Assembly: GCF_000247695.1 (NCBI RefSeq)
Contig: NW_004624849.1
Coordinates: forward strand, 1,475,834 to 1,539,833
Reading direction: 5' to 3'
Source: Heterocephalus glaber
Taxonomy: Eukaryota > Chordata > Mammalia > Rodentia > Bathyergidae
Length of the DNA: 64,000 bases
Below the pieces are notes generated by a model, which worked only from the letters and a program-made list of their open reading frames with translations, had not been told where the DNA came from and ran no database searches. This document shows, in pieces, positions 12,201 to 25,149 of the stretch (its first letter is position 1; each line of letters begins with the position of its first letter). The translations under genes were made by a program, and so were the position numbers.

Positions 12201-13921
12201 ACCCCAGCTCTAGACATATGATTTATAAAACAAAAATAAGACCTTACTATGCCTGCTGGCTTTTTCATTCAACTGTCTTGGACATCTTTCCACATCAATA
12301 AAGATATACGACACCAAGACTGTCAACAGCTGAAGAGCATTCCATTGGGAGGCTACACACCCGTAAGACATCTGTTATTTTGAACTTTGGCTGAAATAAA
12401 ACAAAGATGTGAGGAACATGATGAATCTTCTTAAAACATGGCTGTGCATATCACCTCTTCTTTCTCTCTTGCTCAAACCCCATCCACAGCTCCATTATCC
12501 ATGTGCTGATGCCTGCATTCTGTAACTTGGCATTCGAGTCTGACCCATGAATAACCTGTGTCTGCTCCTCTGCCACCCAGACAGTTGGACCTATTGGGTC
12601 ATTTCAGGCCCTGTCCATTGCTGCACCTGTGCCTGGATGGCCTCTTCTCTCCTGTGCTGCTTGGCCCTGTCCAAATGCTGCCTTCCTCAGAACTCCATCC
12701 TCCAGTGGCCCAGGCCTCCCTTTCTCATTATCTTTTCTGTGTGTCTCCTGCACTGGGGATTCTTTTTTTTAATTTTTTTTTATTTTTTATGTGATCTTGT
12801 GTTTCTGCTCTTTTTTGATAGGTCTGTTTTCCACTTCCCTACAATGCTGGATCAGTGTTCAGATGGGCAGCTTCATGCACAGCCACAATCGTGTTCGGTG
12901 TTTGTTGATGGTGACCACAGTGACTGATTTTGTTCTGGAATGAGGGTGGAGGAGAGTGTTCCGCTCACTGGGGTTCTGTGACAACTGGATCTCGGCTTGT
13001 TGAAGTCTGTTGAAGTGACAAGACCAACAGAGACAGCCAATGCACTGCCCATGGGCCCCCTCTCTGGGCGACAGTACATAGGAGCAAAGGCAGTGGCGGG
13101 GGGTGGGAGTGGAGGTGGGGGTGTCTTTCTGGTTCCAGACTCCAGAACTGCCAGGAAAAGGAGCTAAACCAAAGTGGAAGGTGGGGGAAGGGCAACTCCG
13201 AGGGTGCTAATCCCAGCTTCCTGTCCGGATTTTCCTTGACTGCTGCTCAGGGCCTATCTTAGGATGGTCACAGCTGCCGAAATAGATCTCCCCCCTCACC
13301 TGTTGTTAAGCAATGGAGACCTTGCTGACTTCCTGTCAGAAGAATGCATGCTTTTGTAACTTTTCCAATATAGGGGACAGGATTGACTGCCACCTTTCTC
13401 CATTTCTGAGGGACCAAGGCTCACCTTAACCAGGAATCAGGGAGCAAAGAGCCAAAATAAGGAACTGGAGATGGATTTTTGGCCAGAGTTCCATCCTCTT
13501 CTGTGAATTCGGCCAGTGTTTCCTTTCTGGTCTTCTTCAGAAACTACGCTCTGTCCACAGAATGTCCCTCTCCTGACTGACAAAGTGGCAGGGAGCAGAT
13601 CTGAGGCCTCTCTCACTCACCTGTCCCTAACACCCAAGGCGGCCCCTACAAATGTCTATACCTGCTGAACCCATCAAGTGAGCTAGGGATCTGGGACCTG
13701 GAAACCAAGCCTACCTAGCAACTCACTCATTTATTCAACAAACATGGCCTCCCTGGCCCAATACTGTGGGTGAGTAACGGTGACAGGTAAGAGGAGGAGT
13801 AACACACAATACTCCGGAGGCCTAGCACAGGGGAGGAGGATGTAAATTCCAGAGGAAATAGGGGAGTTGAGAGCAGAAACTTAAACTATGCCCCCCCCCC
13901 CACGCCAGAGTCCGGGGCAGG

Positions 13922-13980
13922 CCTGCGCATGCGTGGGAGGAGCTGTGAATTGGCGTCGGCGTTGCTGAGGGAACCCAGAC
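13922..13980 (+). promoter_or_regulatory. PRR29: PRR29 promoter region with NRF1-type motif
   Basis: A near-palindromic TGCGCATGCGTG at 13924-13935, the NRF1 consensus, lies about 60 bp upstream of the start codon. It sits in a CpG-containing, TATA-less stretch that runs into exon 1. A second NRF1-like core, CGCCTGCGCA, is in intron 1 at 14201-14210. Motif matches are seen directly; promoter activity is inferred. Confidence 0.55.
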
Positions 13981-13995
13981 CTGCGAATGCTGGCC

Positions 13996-16172
<2,177 letters not shown>

Positions 16173-16979
16173 GGATGGAAGCTCACAGGAGTCCTCACCA
16201 GCTTCAGTGCGGGGCTGAGAACGGCCCTGTAGTCTCCACTTGCTCACTACTGTCTGCTGATTGCACCCATGCTGTCAGCCCTCCCCTCTGGGGGTGGGGG
16301 ATCCACCCCTCTCCACCCCATTGCCATCCTGAACAGGCCTAGAAGACACCCTCCAAGCCCAGCCAGGGGCCCAGAAGCCACATGAGCCCGACTCTGGGCC
16401 ACGGTTTTCTGCCTGGACCAGGGCAATGCCTCTACACTACAAGTCCCAGCCCACCTCTGTCCCTCTCTCCTCTGGGATGACAAAGGCTGTAGGGTCACCA
16501 GCTGGGTTAAGAATGGGGCAGGAGGTGAGAGGAAAGGACTGCTCCTGTTTCCCAAGCACCTTGAAGCTCCCCGAAGCTCCCCCTACCTGGGGTAGGGCTT
16601 GGAGCTGAGTCAGTGCCCTTATGATCCACCATCAGCCCAAGAAGTTAACCTTGGCAGCCAGTAGAGTACTGGATATGTCCTTCTCCTGCCCCCAGGAATA
16701 CCCTAAGGTCCCATGAGGACAGGTGGGAACTGAGTGTTCTTTGTCCCTCCAGGACAGGGTGGTTCCTCGCACTCCATCCATAGGAGTGAGTCACCCAGGC
16801 CAGTTGAGAGAGGTGCCTGGGCTGATCAGTGACGGGCTTTTGGGGTCTGGGGTGGTTGTGGCCCTGGAAGGCCCCTGAGAAGGAGAGGGCAGGAAGGAGG
16901 ACACATCTGGAGAGAGAAGGCCTGTTCTCCCCCTTTCCCAACTGCTGACTGTTACCCCAGGAGCAGACATGGAGGACAC

Positions 16980-17125
16980 CAGGTTAAGTCCAGGTGTTTG
17001 TATTCAGGCTAGAAAAGGAAATGTCCCCAGAGTCCCATGCTGCTCTTAGGCCCTCTGCCGGGCTGGATCACAATCCGAGGAGCTATGCTAGGTTCCAGCA
17101 GTCACCATGGTGGTGGCCATGCAGC
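16980..17125 (-). other. ICAM2: ICAM2 3' UTR with variant poly(A) signal
   Basis: Short 3' UTR of about 145 nt. The minus strand has AATACA (a known weak poly(A) hexamer variant) at 17004-16999 followed by a GT-rich stretch. No AATAAA or ATTAAA is nearby on this strand. The end coordinate is approximate. Confidence 0.5.
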
Positions 17126-17313
17126 TCATGCAGGCTGCACCCGGAAGGTGCGGGGCAGCCTTCGCCAGGCAGCCAGTACCCCGTAGGTGCCTGTCCGCCT
17201 CTGGCGCTGATGCTGGCTGATGATAAAGCAGAGCAGGATGGATGTCACAAATAAAAACAGCAGAACTGACACGACTGTGACGATGATGACCATCTGGCTG
17301 TCTTGCACGGGCT
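17126..17313 (-). CDS. ICAM2: ICAM2 exon 4: transmembrane helix and cytoplasmic tail
   Basis: Acceptor ctccccag; TGA at 17128-17126. Encodes EPVQDSQM, a helix of about 25 hydrophobic residues ([15 protein letters not shown] onward), then a basic tail with [15 protein letters not shown]. Confidence 0.94.
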
Positions 17314-20300
17314 CTGGGGAGGGAACAGATGTCTGAGAAGACTCAAGTGCCAGGGTGTGGCAGGGATCAGATGTCTGCCCATCACCCTGCACCCACTCAT
17401 TGATCCTCCAATCACCCTGCTTGCCAAGAGGAGTGAAGTGTGGTGTCTGCCTTCAGAGTGGCATCTAGAAGAAAAGTGGCCCAGGCTCCAGTCACTAGCC
17501 AGACCTCTGTGAGATGGTTAGGGCAGATGCCCCCGGCCAGCAGTCCCGGGACCAGCTCATGGCCCTCCTCAGGCAGAGCCAAGTGAGCTTCAGGCAAGCT
17601 CCCCAAAGACAGCAGACACTGGCCACTCAGTCATGGAACAGCAGGACTTGGAGACCCCAGGGAAAGGCAGGCCAAACCTCTCGATATGGAGAGGAGTCAA
17701 GGACAGAGAGAGCAGGTTGCCTTGGTCAAGGCCACGAAGCTTGATAATGGCCAAGCAACTAGTTGAGCTCTCCTGACTTCTAGAAGAGTCAGGATCCAGG
17801 CTGGGACCTTAGAAAAAGAACCAGGGAAGATGGGAAACTTCAGGATTAAGTGTGAACCCCAATCAGTCTGGGAGTAGTGGTCAGTTTTTTCTCCACACAA
17901 GAGTCCAGAAGGCCAAAGGGCCCCACCCTCCTTGGGGGGTCCCATTACCATAGACTTGGAGGACCTGGGGCTCCGAGACACTGCGAATGATGTCCCCGCC
18001 TCTAGACCGCAGGTCCAGCTCGGCCTGGCAGGAAAAGTTGAGGGGACCACCTTCTCTCTGAGCCATGCTGATGAATGTGGTGGCGGCTTCCTGGGGGGCA
18101 GGTGCTGCCCCCACGAAGGTCTGGTTGTGCAGAGTCTCCTGGCCACGGAGCAAGGTGAGGGTGAGGCTCTCAAGGGGCTCTACAGCAGCCACCCTGCACT
18201 CAATGGTGAAGGATGTGCCCAAGGCCACCCTTGTGGGCTGCAGCTTCAGTGTGACCTGCTTTGGGGGCTCTGCAGGGGATGAAGGCAAGAGGTCTGGTTA
18301 GCATGGGGGTGAGTCCCAACGGGGCCATCTCCCGACACCATGGCATTCCAGCTCCCTCAAGGGACTTGTGAGGGAGAGAATGAACTGGGGCCCGGCCTGC
18401 TCTAGTGCAGAGAGGAAAAAGGAAGCAGTTCAGTGTGAAGACATACTTGGCAGTAGTTTTATGGACATGATTTAGAGAACAGACAAGGTGGAGGTAAAGA
18501 AAAGGCTCAGAACTTGTACACTCAACTTTGAAGATATAAAAGTTCGGGTCTGTGTCTCTCCCTCCTCTACAGATATATTAAATACAAATTTCAAAGATTA
18601 AACAATTGAATAATTACGTCAACAGCACTCAACCCCCCACACCCAGGAAATATGGATGGAATACAAATTTAGGGTATCTTTCTTTTCATTTGATCCACTG
18701 ATATTGGTCATAGGAGGCCCCAGTGATACCTATGTGGCCAAGATAACAAGATAATCCCAGCCTATCTGGAAGGTTTCTATGGGTCCAGGCAGGTGCATGT
18801 GTATAGTGGTCGCACCTTCGCCATGAGTCCTCAGGAGAAGAAAAGAACACCAAGCGATAGCTCCTCATGAAGTGCAGGGGCTATAGGAGAGCATGCCCAG
18901 CTCTCCTGATGTCCACCACTACTTGTCACACGGGTGCTCTGGCATCTGAGCTGGGGGGAGACTTAAGAATATTGTGTGGCTAAATGACTTTTGGGTCTGG
19001 GTGAACCTTAGTTAGACTGTTCTCCTTGAAGTAAGATTCAGAACCAGGTTGGCTTGCTCAGGGACCAGCAAGGGTATGAGCAAATTCTGGGTCCACTGGC
19101 CCGCCCTGCTCCTTGTCTGTGATGAGAAGGCTCTGCACAAGGATAGGGCAGATTCTAGCACATTCAGTAGACACAGGCTCTGCCCAGGACAGATGCCCCC
19201 AAAACACACACACATAGCCACTCACGGTACACGCTGATGTTGAGACTCTTTGTCAGTGTCTTCCCGGCACAGGAAAAGTAGCAAATGAGTTCCGCATCCT
19301 GAGAAATGTTTGAGATCAAGTACTGCTGCCACTGAGGCTGTTGGTCCACCAAATGCTTAGACAGGAAGGTCTCCAGGCCACCTGATTCAGGCTTGACACA
19401 GCTGGTGCTGCAGTTGACTTTCCTGGACCCTATGGCCTCAACCGCCAACCTCTCAGGCCATACGTAAACCTCGAATGTTACCTCAGAAGATCCTAGAAGA
19501 CCAGAAGCACTGGGCAGTAGATGTCCCCACTGCCCTGCAGTGGAGCTGTCTGCCAACTGGCATTGAGGATCAAGCCCATGGATGATCTCTCGGTTCTATT
19601 CCTGGCTCAACCCAGGAGACAGCCTTCCAGCCTCTCCCTGCCTCTGGGCTTTCTGTCCTTCAGCACCTCTGCCGGTCAGCTCCAGTTAGTCTTCTTCAAG
19701 TTCACAGTCCAACTCTGTCAAGGTCCAGCCCATGTCCTCTCCTCCATGAAGGCTTCTCTGAGAATGGAGGTGGGCTCTGAGCTGTGTCCCCTGAACTGTG
19801 GCCCTGGGTTTAACCTCCCTTTCCTTATCTTTCTTCCATAAATGCTTTTGAACACCTATTATGTGCTAAGCACTGTGCTAGGCTCTGGGGATACAGCAGT
19901 GGCCAAAGCTGACCAGTGGCAGAGCACATGCTATAATAAGGGAGCCAGACAATAACAAAGAACAAGCAAGACCCCATGCCTGTGAGCCAGTGGCAAGTGC
20001 TGGGGAAAGGGAGTATGCAGTGTGGTCAGCAAAGGCCTCACAAGGACAGTGACATAAAGGAGGTGGTGAGCCGTGCAGATGTTAGTGGGTATTCCAGGAG
20101 TGTTCTAGCCAAAGGGAATCACTGGAGCAAAGACTCATTTGGGAGTGTGCTTAGTATTTTGGGGGCAACAGAGAGATCATGGTGGTCAGAGATCAGTAAA
20201 GAAGAGGAAGGCAGGGGGCCTGAGGACAGGAAGGTAACGGGTCACCTCAAAGCACTGTCTCACTAAATGCTCACAACCACCCTATGGGAAAGGGATACTA

Positions 20301-20782
20301 GCTTATTTGACAAATGAGAAAAGCTTCACTTTTGCTTTGACCACAGCCAGAGAGTGATGCCCCTGTCTCTCCAAGCTGACCCCTAGGCTATTTTAGAAGA
20401 CAGGCTGGGTGTACACCCTCATCTTCTTTAGGACCCCAGCACCCCTTCACCTCCTGAGTAATCCCCCTGCACAGCCTGCCACACTACCATGCCCTGAAGC
20501 TGTGGGGCCTGTTCCGCCTGGTGGAACAGGAAAAGGCCAAGACCCCACCCCATTCCCAGAACCAAGGTGACTCAAAACCAAGCTACCGCAGCATCCTGAC
20601 CCCATTTCGGAGCACACCCTGTGTTCAAAGGGTCAGCAAGTTCCTTCTTTGCTTGAAGCCCAGGGCACAAGGCCAACCCACCCTTAGCTGCCCCATGCCA
20701 GGAGCCTGGGTACCAGCTCACCTGAACAGCACAGCAGGGTGAGAAGGGCTGTGGGGAGGCCCCAGCAGCCAAAAGAAGACAT
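17126..20782 (-). CDS. ICAM2: ICAM2, intercellular adhesion molecule 2 (complete, four coding exons)
   Basis: Minus-strand exons in transcript order are 20782-20722, 19492-19226, 18269-17949 and 17313-17126. Total 837 nt, 278 aa (human 275). All three junctions are phase 1, typical of Ig-domain genes. The protein is a type I membrane glycoprotein and ligand of the integrin LFA-1 (CD11a/CD18) on endothelium and leukocytes. Order: signal peptide (about 20 residues), two Ig-like domains each on its own exon, one transmembrane helix, and a short basic tail. The first Ig domain keeps paired cysteines (NCSTSC, CYFSC) and the GGLET motif whose Glu contacts LFA-1 in human ICAM2. Five N-X-S/T sites are present. 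The tail keeps [10 protein letters not shown], fitting the RxxTYxVxxA motif that binds ERM-protein FERM domains. There is no frameshift or premature stop. Confidence 0.96.
17250..17255 (+). terminator. First plus-strand AATAAA downstream of PRR29
   Basis: No canonical AATAAA or ATTAAA was seen on the plus strand between the PRR29 stop (16172) and here. This one lies inside the antisense of the ICAM2 transmembrane exon. If used, PRR29 and ICAM2 mRNAs overlap tail to tail. Confidence 0.4.
17949..18269 (-). CDS. ICAM2: ICAM2 exon 3: Ig-like domain 2
   Basis: Acceptor ccctgcag, donor tatg|gtaatg. 321 nt, phase 1-1. Encodes [10 protein letters not shown], then the [10 protein letters not shown] strand and the NFSC strand, giving the domain's Cys pair. 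Sequons are NQT and NFS. Confidence 0.93.
19226..19492 (-). CDS. ICAM2: ICAM2 exon 2: Ig-like domain 1
   Basis: Acceptor ttctag, donor tacc|gtgagt. 267 nt, phase 1-1. Carries the integrin-contact Glu (GGLET), the NCSTSC and ICYFSC cysteine clusters, and three sequons (NCS, NIS, NIS). Confidence 0.93.
19845..20240 (+). repeat. LINE-2-like and MIR-like ancient repeats in ICAM2 intron 1
   Basis: 'tatgtgctaagcactgtgctaggctctggggatacagcagtg' is an L2 3'-end signature; the L2-like match continues to about 20180. MIR-like sequence follows to about 20400. Confidence 0.6.
20722..20782 (-). CDS. ICAM2: ICAM2 exon 1: signal peptide
   Basis: Start ATG at 20782-20780 (gccagagATG). Encodes MSSFGC followed by a leucine-rich hydrophobic core ending LLCCS, a classic signal peptide. 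The donor is ttcag|gtgagc, phase 1. Confidence 0.92.
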
Positions 20783-21020
20783 CTCTGGCAGGGTCCGCGG
20801 GGTGCCTGGGGCCAGAGGGCTGCCTAGACGGAGACAGATAGGTAGCACTGCTCAGGGAGTGGTGGCTGTGGCTGCAGCCTGAAATCCCCCGATTTCTGTG
20901 TGCTGATGACGGAATTTCCTTTCATTAGCTGCAGTCAGGAAGCCATGTGCACATTGTCGGGTCCCAGGCTCCTGCCAGTCAGGCACAGGAAGCAAAGGAG
21001 CAGCTGATAAGCAGGAGCAC
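20783..21020 (-). promoter_or_regulatory. ICAM2: ICAM2 5' UTR and proximal promoter with ETS and GATA motifs
   Basis: Upstream of the ICAM2 ATG are GGAA cores at 20938-20941 and 20988-20991, a GGAATTTCC element at 20911-20919, and a TGATAAG GATA motif at 21005-21011. The human ICAM2 promoter is known to need GATA and ETS (ERG) factors in endothelium. Motifs are seen; use in this species is inferred. Confidence 0.5.
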
Positions 21021-21683
21021 AACTTAGTGCTCCCTCACCCTGGTGTGCGGGGCAGGGCAAGGAACATGTGCGGGAAGCATGTGTTTGTGTTTGTGTGTGT
21101 GCATCTGTGCACACAGGACTCCTGTGTGCTATTCGTGCACAGGGCACAGTGTGGACTACAGAGTGCAAATCTGGAGAATCCCAAATCCTGCAGGAATCCT
21201 TATTGAAGATGCCTCTGGGAAAGAGTATCTAAAGTCAGGATATGCAGTCACCATGGCAAAGGGGCAGAGAGCTGGACTTTCCTAAGGAAATCCAGGCAGG
21301 AATTTGAAGTTATTCTGCTAATGCACAGCATGTAGTCTGCACCAACTTTGATGTCCCAGTCAGTTTCCAAATGAAACCTGTCCCTGACTCAGCTGACCCA
21401 AGGCCCAAGTGAGGCCCAGAGCCTCAGCCAGTGCAGCCCACAGCAGCTCCCGGCGGCCAGGCCCAGGAAAGCAGGAGTCAGTCCGCAGCAGCTGACCCCA
21501 AGCCCCAGTCTCCATCTCAGGAGCCTGCCTGCTGGTGTCCTCTCTCCCTCCAGCCAGGGCCCTTGGCATGGGATCCCTGGGGGTAGCAACCTATTTCTAG
21601 GGAGACTTCCTTACCTGTTCAGGAATCCCAAGAAGCAGTATGCTATGCAGTAAGGGAAGGATCCTGATGGGCTCACCACAATC

Positions 21684-21783
21684 TTTTTTTTGGTTTTGTT
21701 TTGTTTTTTTGGTACCAGGGATCGAACTCAGGACCTTGTGCTTGGAAGGCAGGCAGGGTGCCACTGAGCTAAATCCCCCACCC
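21684..21783 (-). mobile_element. ID SINE (reverse)
   Basis: T-rich tail, then reverse complement of the ID body ending at a GGGGATTTAGCTCAGTGG 5' end. The variant carries TGCCTTCCAAGCACAAGG in the anticodon-arm region. Confidence 0.85.
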
Positions 21784-22489
21784 AATATTTTACTCTTCAG
21801 GTTCGTCCCAAGATCCCTTGGGACCAGACAGTGGAAAAAGCAGGTCACCTTGCTTTCTGAGGGACACTCTAGGTGGGGCCTTTCCAAAGGGTGGCCCCAG
21901 AGTTTCGCGGGCTGGGGCCCAGCTCCATGAGGCCTTGAGAGAGCATGGGTAGGTCCTGCGCTCACTGCTGAGGCCAAAGGCAGTTACTACTAGGCACGGT
22001 CATCTAGCGCTGCCTTTGTCAGCCTAGGTCCAAGGAAGTCCCCAGACCAGGACATTGGACTTTGGAATGATGCTGATGCCAGGAGGAAGTGTCAGGGCCT
22101 GGGGTCAGTGGAGAAAAGTAGCAGAAGGAGGGGAACTGGGGACACTGGAGCCCCAGCCAGGAGGGATCTGATTCCATGAGGGCCTGGGAAAACTCTTGCA
22201 GCCCAAGTGGGAGTCTGACCAGGTGAGCCCAAGGGCTTGGACAGCCCGGGAGGGAGGGGAGGTGCAGCTGTAGGGAGTCCCCCCGACCCCGCTCAGAATA
22301 ATAAGGCAGCAAGAATGCAACAGCGATGGATGCAGTCATGACTCGCTTACAAGGGGTAAGTGCCAGGAAATTCATCCTTAGGCAGTTCGTGGCTGGGTGA
22401 ACGTCACAGTGTACCCACACAAACCTGGTGGAGGGAAACACCAGATGGCAGAAGGCCAGAGAAAGTTTCTAACCAAAAGGAAGACAAAT

Positions 22490-22870
22490 AAATGTTACTA
22501 GGAATTAAAATGAGAACCTAAGTACAATGTTAAAAAGAAGACTGTACAAATTCATAGAAACAGGAAGTAGAATGGTGGTGGCCAAGGGCTAGAGAGGGAA
22601 ATGCGAGTTGTTATCTAACGGATAGTTTCAGTTGAGCGAGATTGGCTCTGGAGATTGGTCGTAAAAAATGGGAACACACTTAACATTACTGAACTGTATA
22701 TTTAAAACCAGATAAATGGTCCATGTCATGTTATGTCTTGTAGGAAAAAACACAAAAATAAAAATAAAGACTATGAATAAAGTATGACATGAAATGTGAA
22801 ACAAAGTAGACCAAACCTCAGAAAAGCATGACTTACTAGACTTAATTTAATAAAAAATAAAATGGCTGAG
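22490..22870 (+). mobile_element. Old LINE-1 3'-end fragment
   Basis: 'gaaacaggaagtagaatggtggtggccaagggct' and 'actgaactgtatatttaaa' are typical of aged L1M 3' ends. Confidence 0.6.
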
Positions 22871-22929
22871 TGGTTCTATAATATTAAAGAAGTTGAATCA
22901 GTAACTTTAAATTTTCCCATTCCCATTCC

Positions 22930-23070
22930 TGGGTATGGTGGCGGATGGCTGGAATCGTAGCACTGAGGAGGCTGAGGCAGGAGAATCACCGAGAGTTCAA
23001 GGACAGCCTGGGCTACGTAGTGAGCTAAGGCCAGTCAGAGTTACAGAGCAAGACCCTGTCTCAAAAAATT
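22930..23070 (+). mobile_element. B1 SINE (forward)
   Basis: 'gggtatggtggcggatggctggaat' start, 'gaggctgaggcaggagaatcac', 'agcaagaccctgtctcaaaaaa' end. Confidence 0.85.
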
Positions 23071-23146
23071 TTTTTTAAATTAGCATTTTCCCATAAAGAA
23101 AATGCCATGTCAGCACAGTTTTATAGATGTTCGAGGTAAGTCTAAT

Positions 23147-23150
23147 TTTC

Positions 23151-23194
<44 letters not shown>

Positions 23195-23208
23195 TTTCTT
23201 TCTTTCTC
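23147..23208 (+). repeat. (TTTC)n microsatellite
   Basis: About 14 near-perfect TTTC units directly abutting the A-tail side of a reverse B1-dID; probably tail-derived. Confidence 0.9.
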
Positions 23209-23388
23209 TGTGGTACTGGAAATCAAACCCAGGGGCACTCCACCACCAAGCTACTACATCCCCAGACTTTTAAAATTTTTTTAAATTTTGAGACAGACTC
23301 TCACTAAATTGCCCAGGCTGGGATCAAACTTGTGATCCTCCTGCCTTAGCTTCCTGAGTAGCTGGGATTACTCCACCATGGCTAAGAT
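23209..23388 (-). mobile_element. B1-dID dimeric SINE (reverse)
   Basis: Reverse ID-like half (ggtactggaaatcaaacccagg...ccccag) followed by reverse B1 half (gagacagactctcact...ctgggattac). Confidence 0.75.
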
Positions 23389-24109
23389 AAATCTACTTTT
23401 ATAAAAACTTTCTGAGAATGGTGGGTGTAGGAACACTCTTAACTCTTTCCATATGGCTACTTTTTCCAAACAAGACAAGCAAAGGACAAGAAAGGAAAAT
23501 TAAAGGCCAATAGCACTTATAAATTCAACAATTATAAGAAAAAAATTAGTAAATCAAACCTGCAGCCTATAAAAAATATAAGACATTACATTCAAGTTGG
23601 GTTCATAACAATAGGAGAAAAGCCTACAAATGTCATTATGTCGGAAACACAGATGTGGTGGCTCGTGTCTCATCACTCCTGCCCTCCTCTCACTTCATCT
23701 TCACAGACAGTGGATTGCTTTGTGCAAGCGAAGACACCTTACAGCCACCTGGGTCCCCTCACCTTTGCTTTTGTCCTCGGAGACATCTTTAATGCTTTCA
23801 GAGCATTTATCTGCTCATATTCCCCAGATGTGAGGAAGAGTTAAGGTCCTTAATATGCACCCTTTTCCCTAAAAGGTGATGGGAGCCTGGGATGCGCTCC
23901 AGCCCCTCCTTCCTGGTGGTGTCCCCCATGCTCTGAGCATCTCAGCAGGACCGACTGCCTCCAGCTGCAGCATGGCCCAGCTCCTTGAAATGGGCTTCTC
24001 CCCGTTTCCACCTCCCTCTCCCTGACCCTGCATATTCCTGGAATCATCTCTCAGATAACTTGCCTGAACCAGACCTTGCTCTAGCTCTGCTTTTGAAGGA
24101 GTCCAAACT

Positions 24110-24330
24110 AAAAACTTACATTAATAGACTGAAGAAGAAAAAAAATCTCAACAGAGTCTAAAAACAAAAACAAAAACCAAACATACCCATCAACGGTGTT
24201 CAGCAAATTTTCTGATAAATATCTAGAAAATTAGAAGGAAATTCTTTAACATGATAAGAAAAACATTTATTTTTAATGAGTAAATTTTAGAATTTCCTTC
24301 AAAATCATGATCTCTGCCCTTTTTTGTTGT
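24110..24330 (+). mobile_element. LINE-1 remnant
   Basis: AT-rich L1 ORF2-like DNA ('aacaaaaaccaaacatacccatcaacggtgttcagcaaattttctg'). Related L1 remnants flank at 23420-23620 and 24770-25145. Confidence 0.45.
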
Positions 24331-24339
24331 TGTTTGGGG

Positions 24340-24450
24340 GCTTTTTGTTTTCTTTTTGTTTTTGTTTTCTATTTTCTAGTACCAGGAATTGAATTCAGGA
24401 CCTTGTACTTGCAGGCAGGCACGGTATCACTGAGGTAAAGCTCTGATTCC
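24340..24450 (-). mobile_element. ID SINE (reverse), diverged
   Basis: 'tagtaccaggaattgaattcaggaccttgtacttgcaggcaggcac' followed by 'tatcactgaggtaaagctctg': an older, mutated ID copy next to a reverse B1 and a second ID. Confidence 0.7.
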
Positions 24451-24454
24451 ATTG

Positions 24455-24603
24455 TTTTGTTTCTGAGATGGGGTCTCTCTATGTAGTTCAGGGAGTCCTT
24501 GAACTCATTATGTAGTCCAACTGGCCTCCAACTCACAGCAATCCTCCTGCCTCAGCCTCCTGAATGCTGGGATTACAGATGTGTACCACCATGCCCGGCT
24601 TCT
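24455..24603 (-). mobile_element. B1 SINE (reverse)
   Basis: 'gagatggggtctctctatgtagttcag', duplicated 'ccttgaactcattatgtagtccaactggcc', 'tgctgggattacagatgtgtaccaccatgcc'. Confidence 0.85.
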
Positions 24604-24610
24604 CTCTGCG

Positions 24611-24698
24611 TTTTTTTTTTTTTTTGGTATTGGGGATCGAACTCAGGACCTTGTGCTTGCAAGGCAGGCGCAGTACCACTGAGCTAAATCCCCAGCCC
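24611..24698 (-). mobile_element. ID SINE (reverse)
   Basis: T tail then ggtattggggatcgaactcagg...ctgagctaaatccccagccc. The flanks ctctctgcgt and ctctctgctt are an imperfect target duplication. Confidence 0.9.
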
Positions 24699-24769
24699 TC
24701 TCTGCTTCTTTTTAACATTGCACCAAAGGTCCTAAACAGTGCAGTAAGACTAAATTAATTCATTAACTA

Positions 24770-25145
24770 ATTAATTAGTAAAAGCCTAAGAATTAGAAAA
24801 CAACAAAACCATCAGTATTTGTATATGGCATGAATATCCAAAAAAAATCATTAGACAAATGATTCAAAATATAAAATTTTAGCAGGGTAGCTAGCTGTAT
24901 GATTGATATCCAAATATAAGTTGCTTTTGTAGCCTATCAGTAGCATACAGAATGTGATTTAAAATATTGCATTTATAATAGCCAATAAAGGTAGGAATAA
25001 ATCTAGCAAAACTTAAGCATATAAGACCTGTAATAAGAAAATTATAAAACTTTATTGAAAGACATTAAAAAGAATCTAAATAAATGAAAAGATAACCTTG
25101 TTTATGGATAGAAGATTCAATATTATGAAGATGTAAATGCTTCCC
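24770..25145 (+). mobile_element. LINE-1 ORF2 3'-part remnant
   Basis: 'tagccaataaaggtaggaataaatc', 'attgaaagacattaaaaagaatc' and 'gataaccttgtttatgg' are decayed L1 ORF2 C-terminal sequence; stops interrupt it. Confidence 0.7.
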
Positions 25146-25149
25146 TAAT

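Larger units (their letters stand above)
1..13890. other. Intergenic region left of PRR29
   Basis: No coding exon recognised on either strand. By human synteny SCN4A (minus strand) should lie further left. Contents: L1 ORF2 remnant (about 515-1045), MIR-like pieces (2795-2920, 4395-4600), a B1-dID with an (AC)n tail, a CA-rich tract (7870-8530), a reverse B1 (9086-9237), and old L1-like AT-rich pieces at 11.0-11.3 and 12.2-12.4 kb. 5.0-6.6 and 13.2-13.8 kb show nothing I recognise. Confidence 0.7.

Noticed and set aside
1..13890. SCN4A coding exons
   Set aside because: Expected nearby by synteny, but no sodium-channel-like translated segment with splice sites was found on the minus strand.
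13987..13995. Upstream in-frame ATG as the PRR29 start
   Set aside because: Adds only three residues, has weaker context (gcgaATGc), and the human protein starts at MASG.
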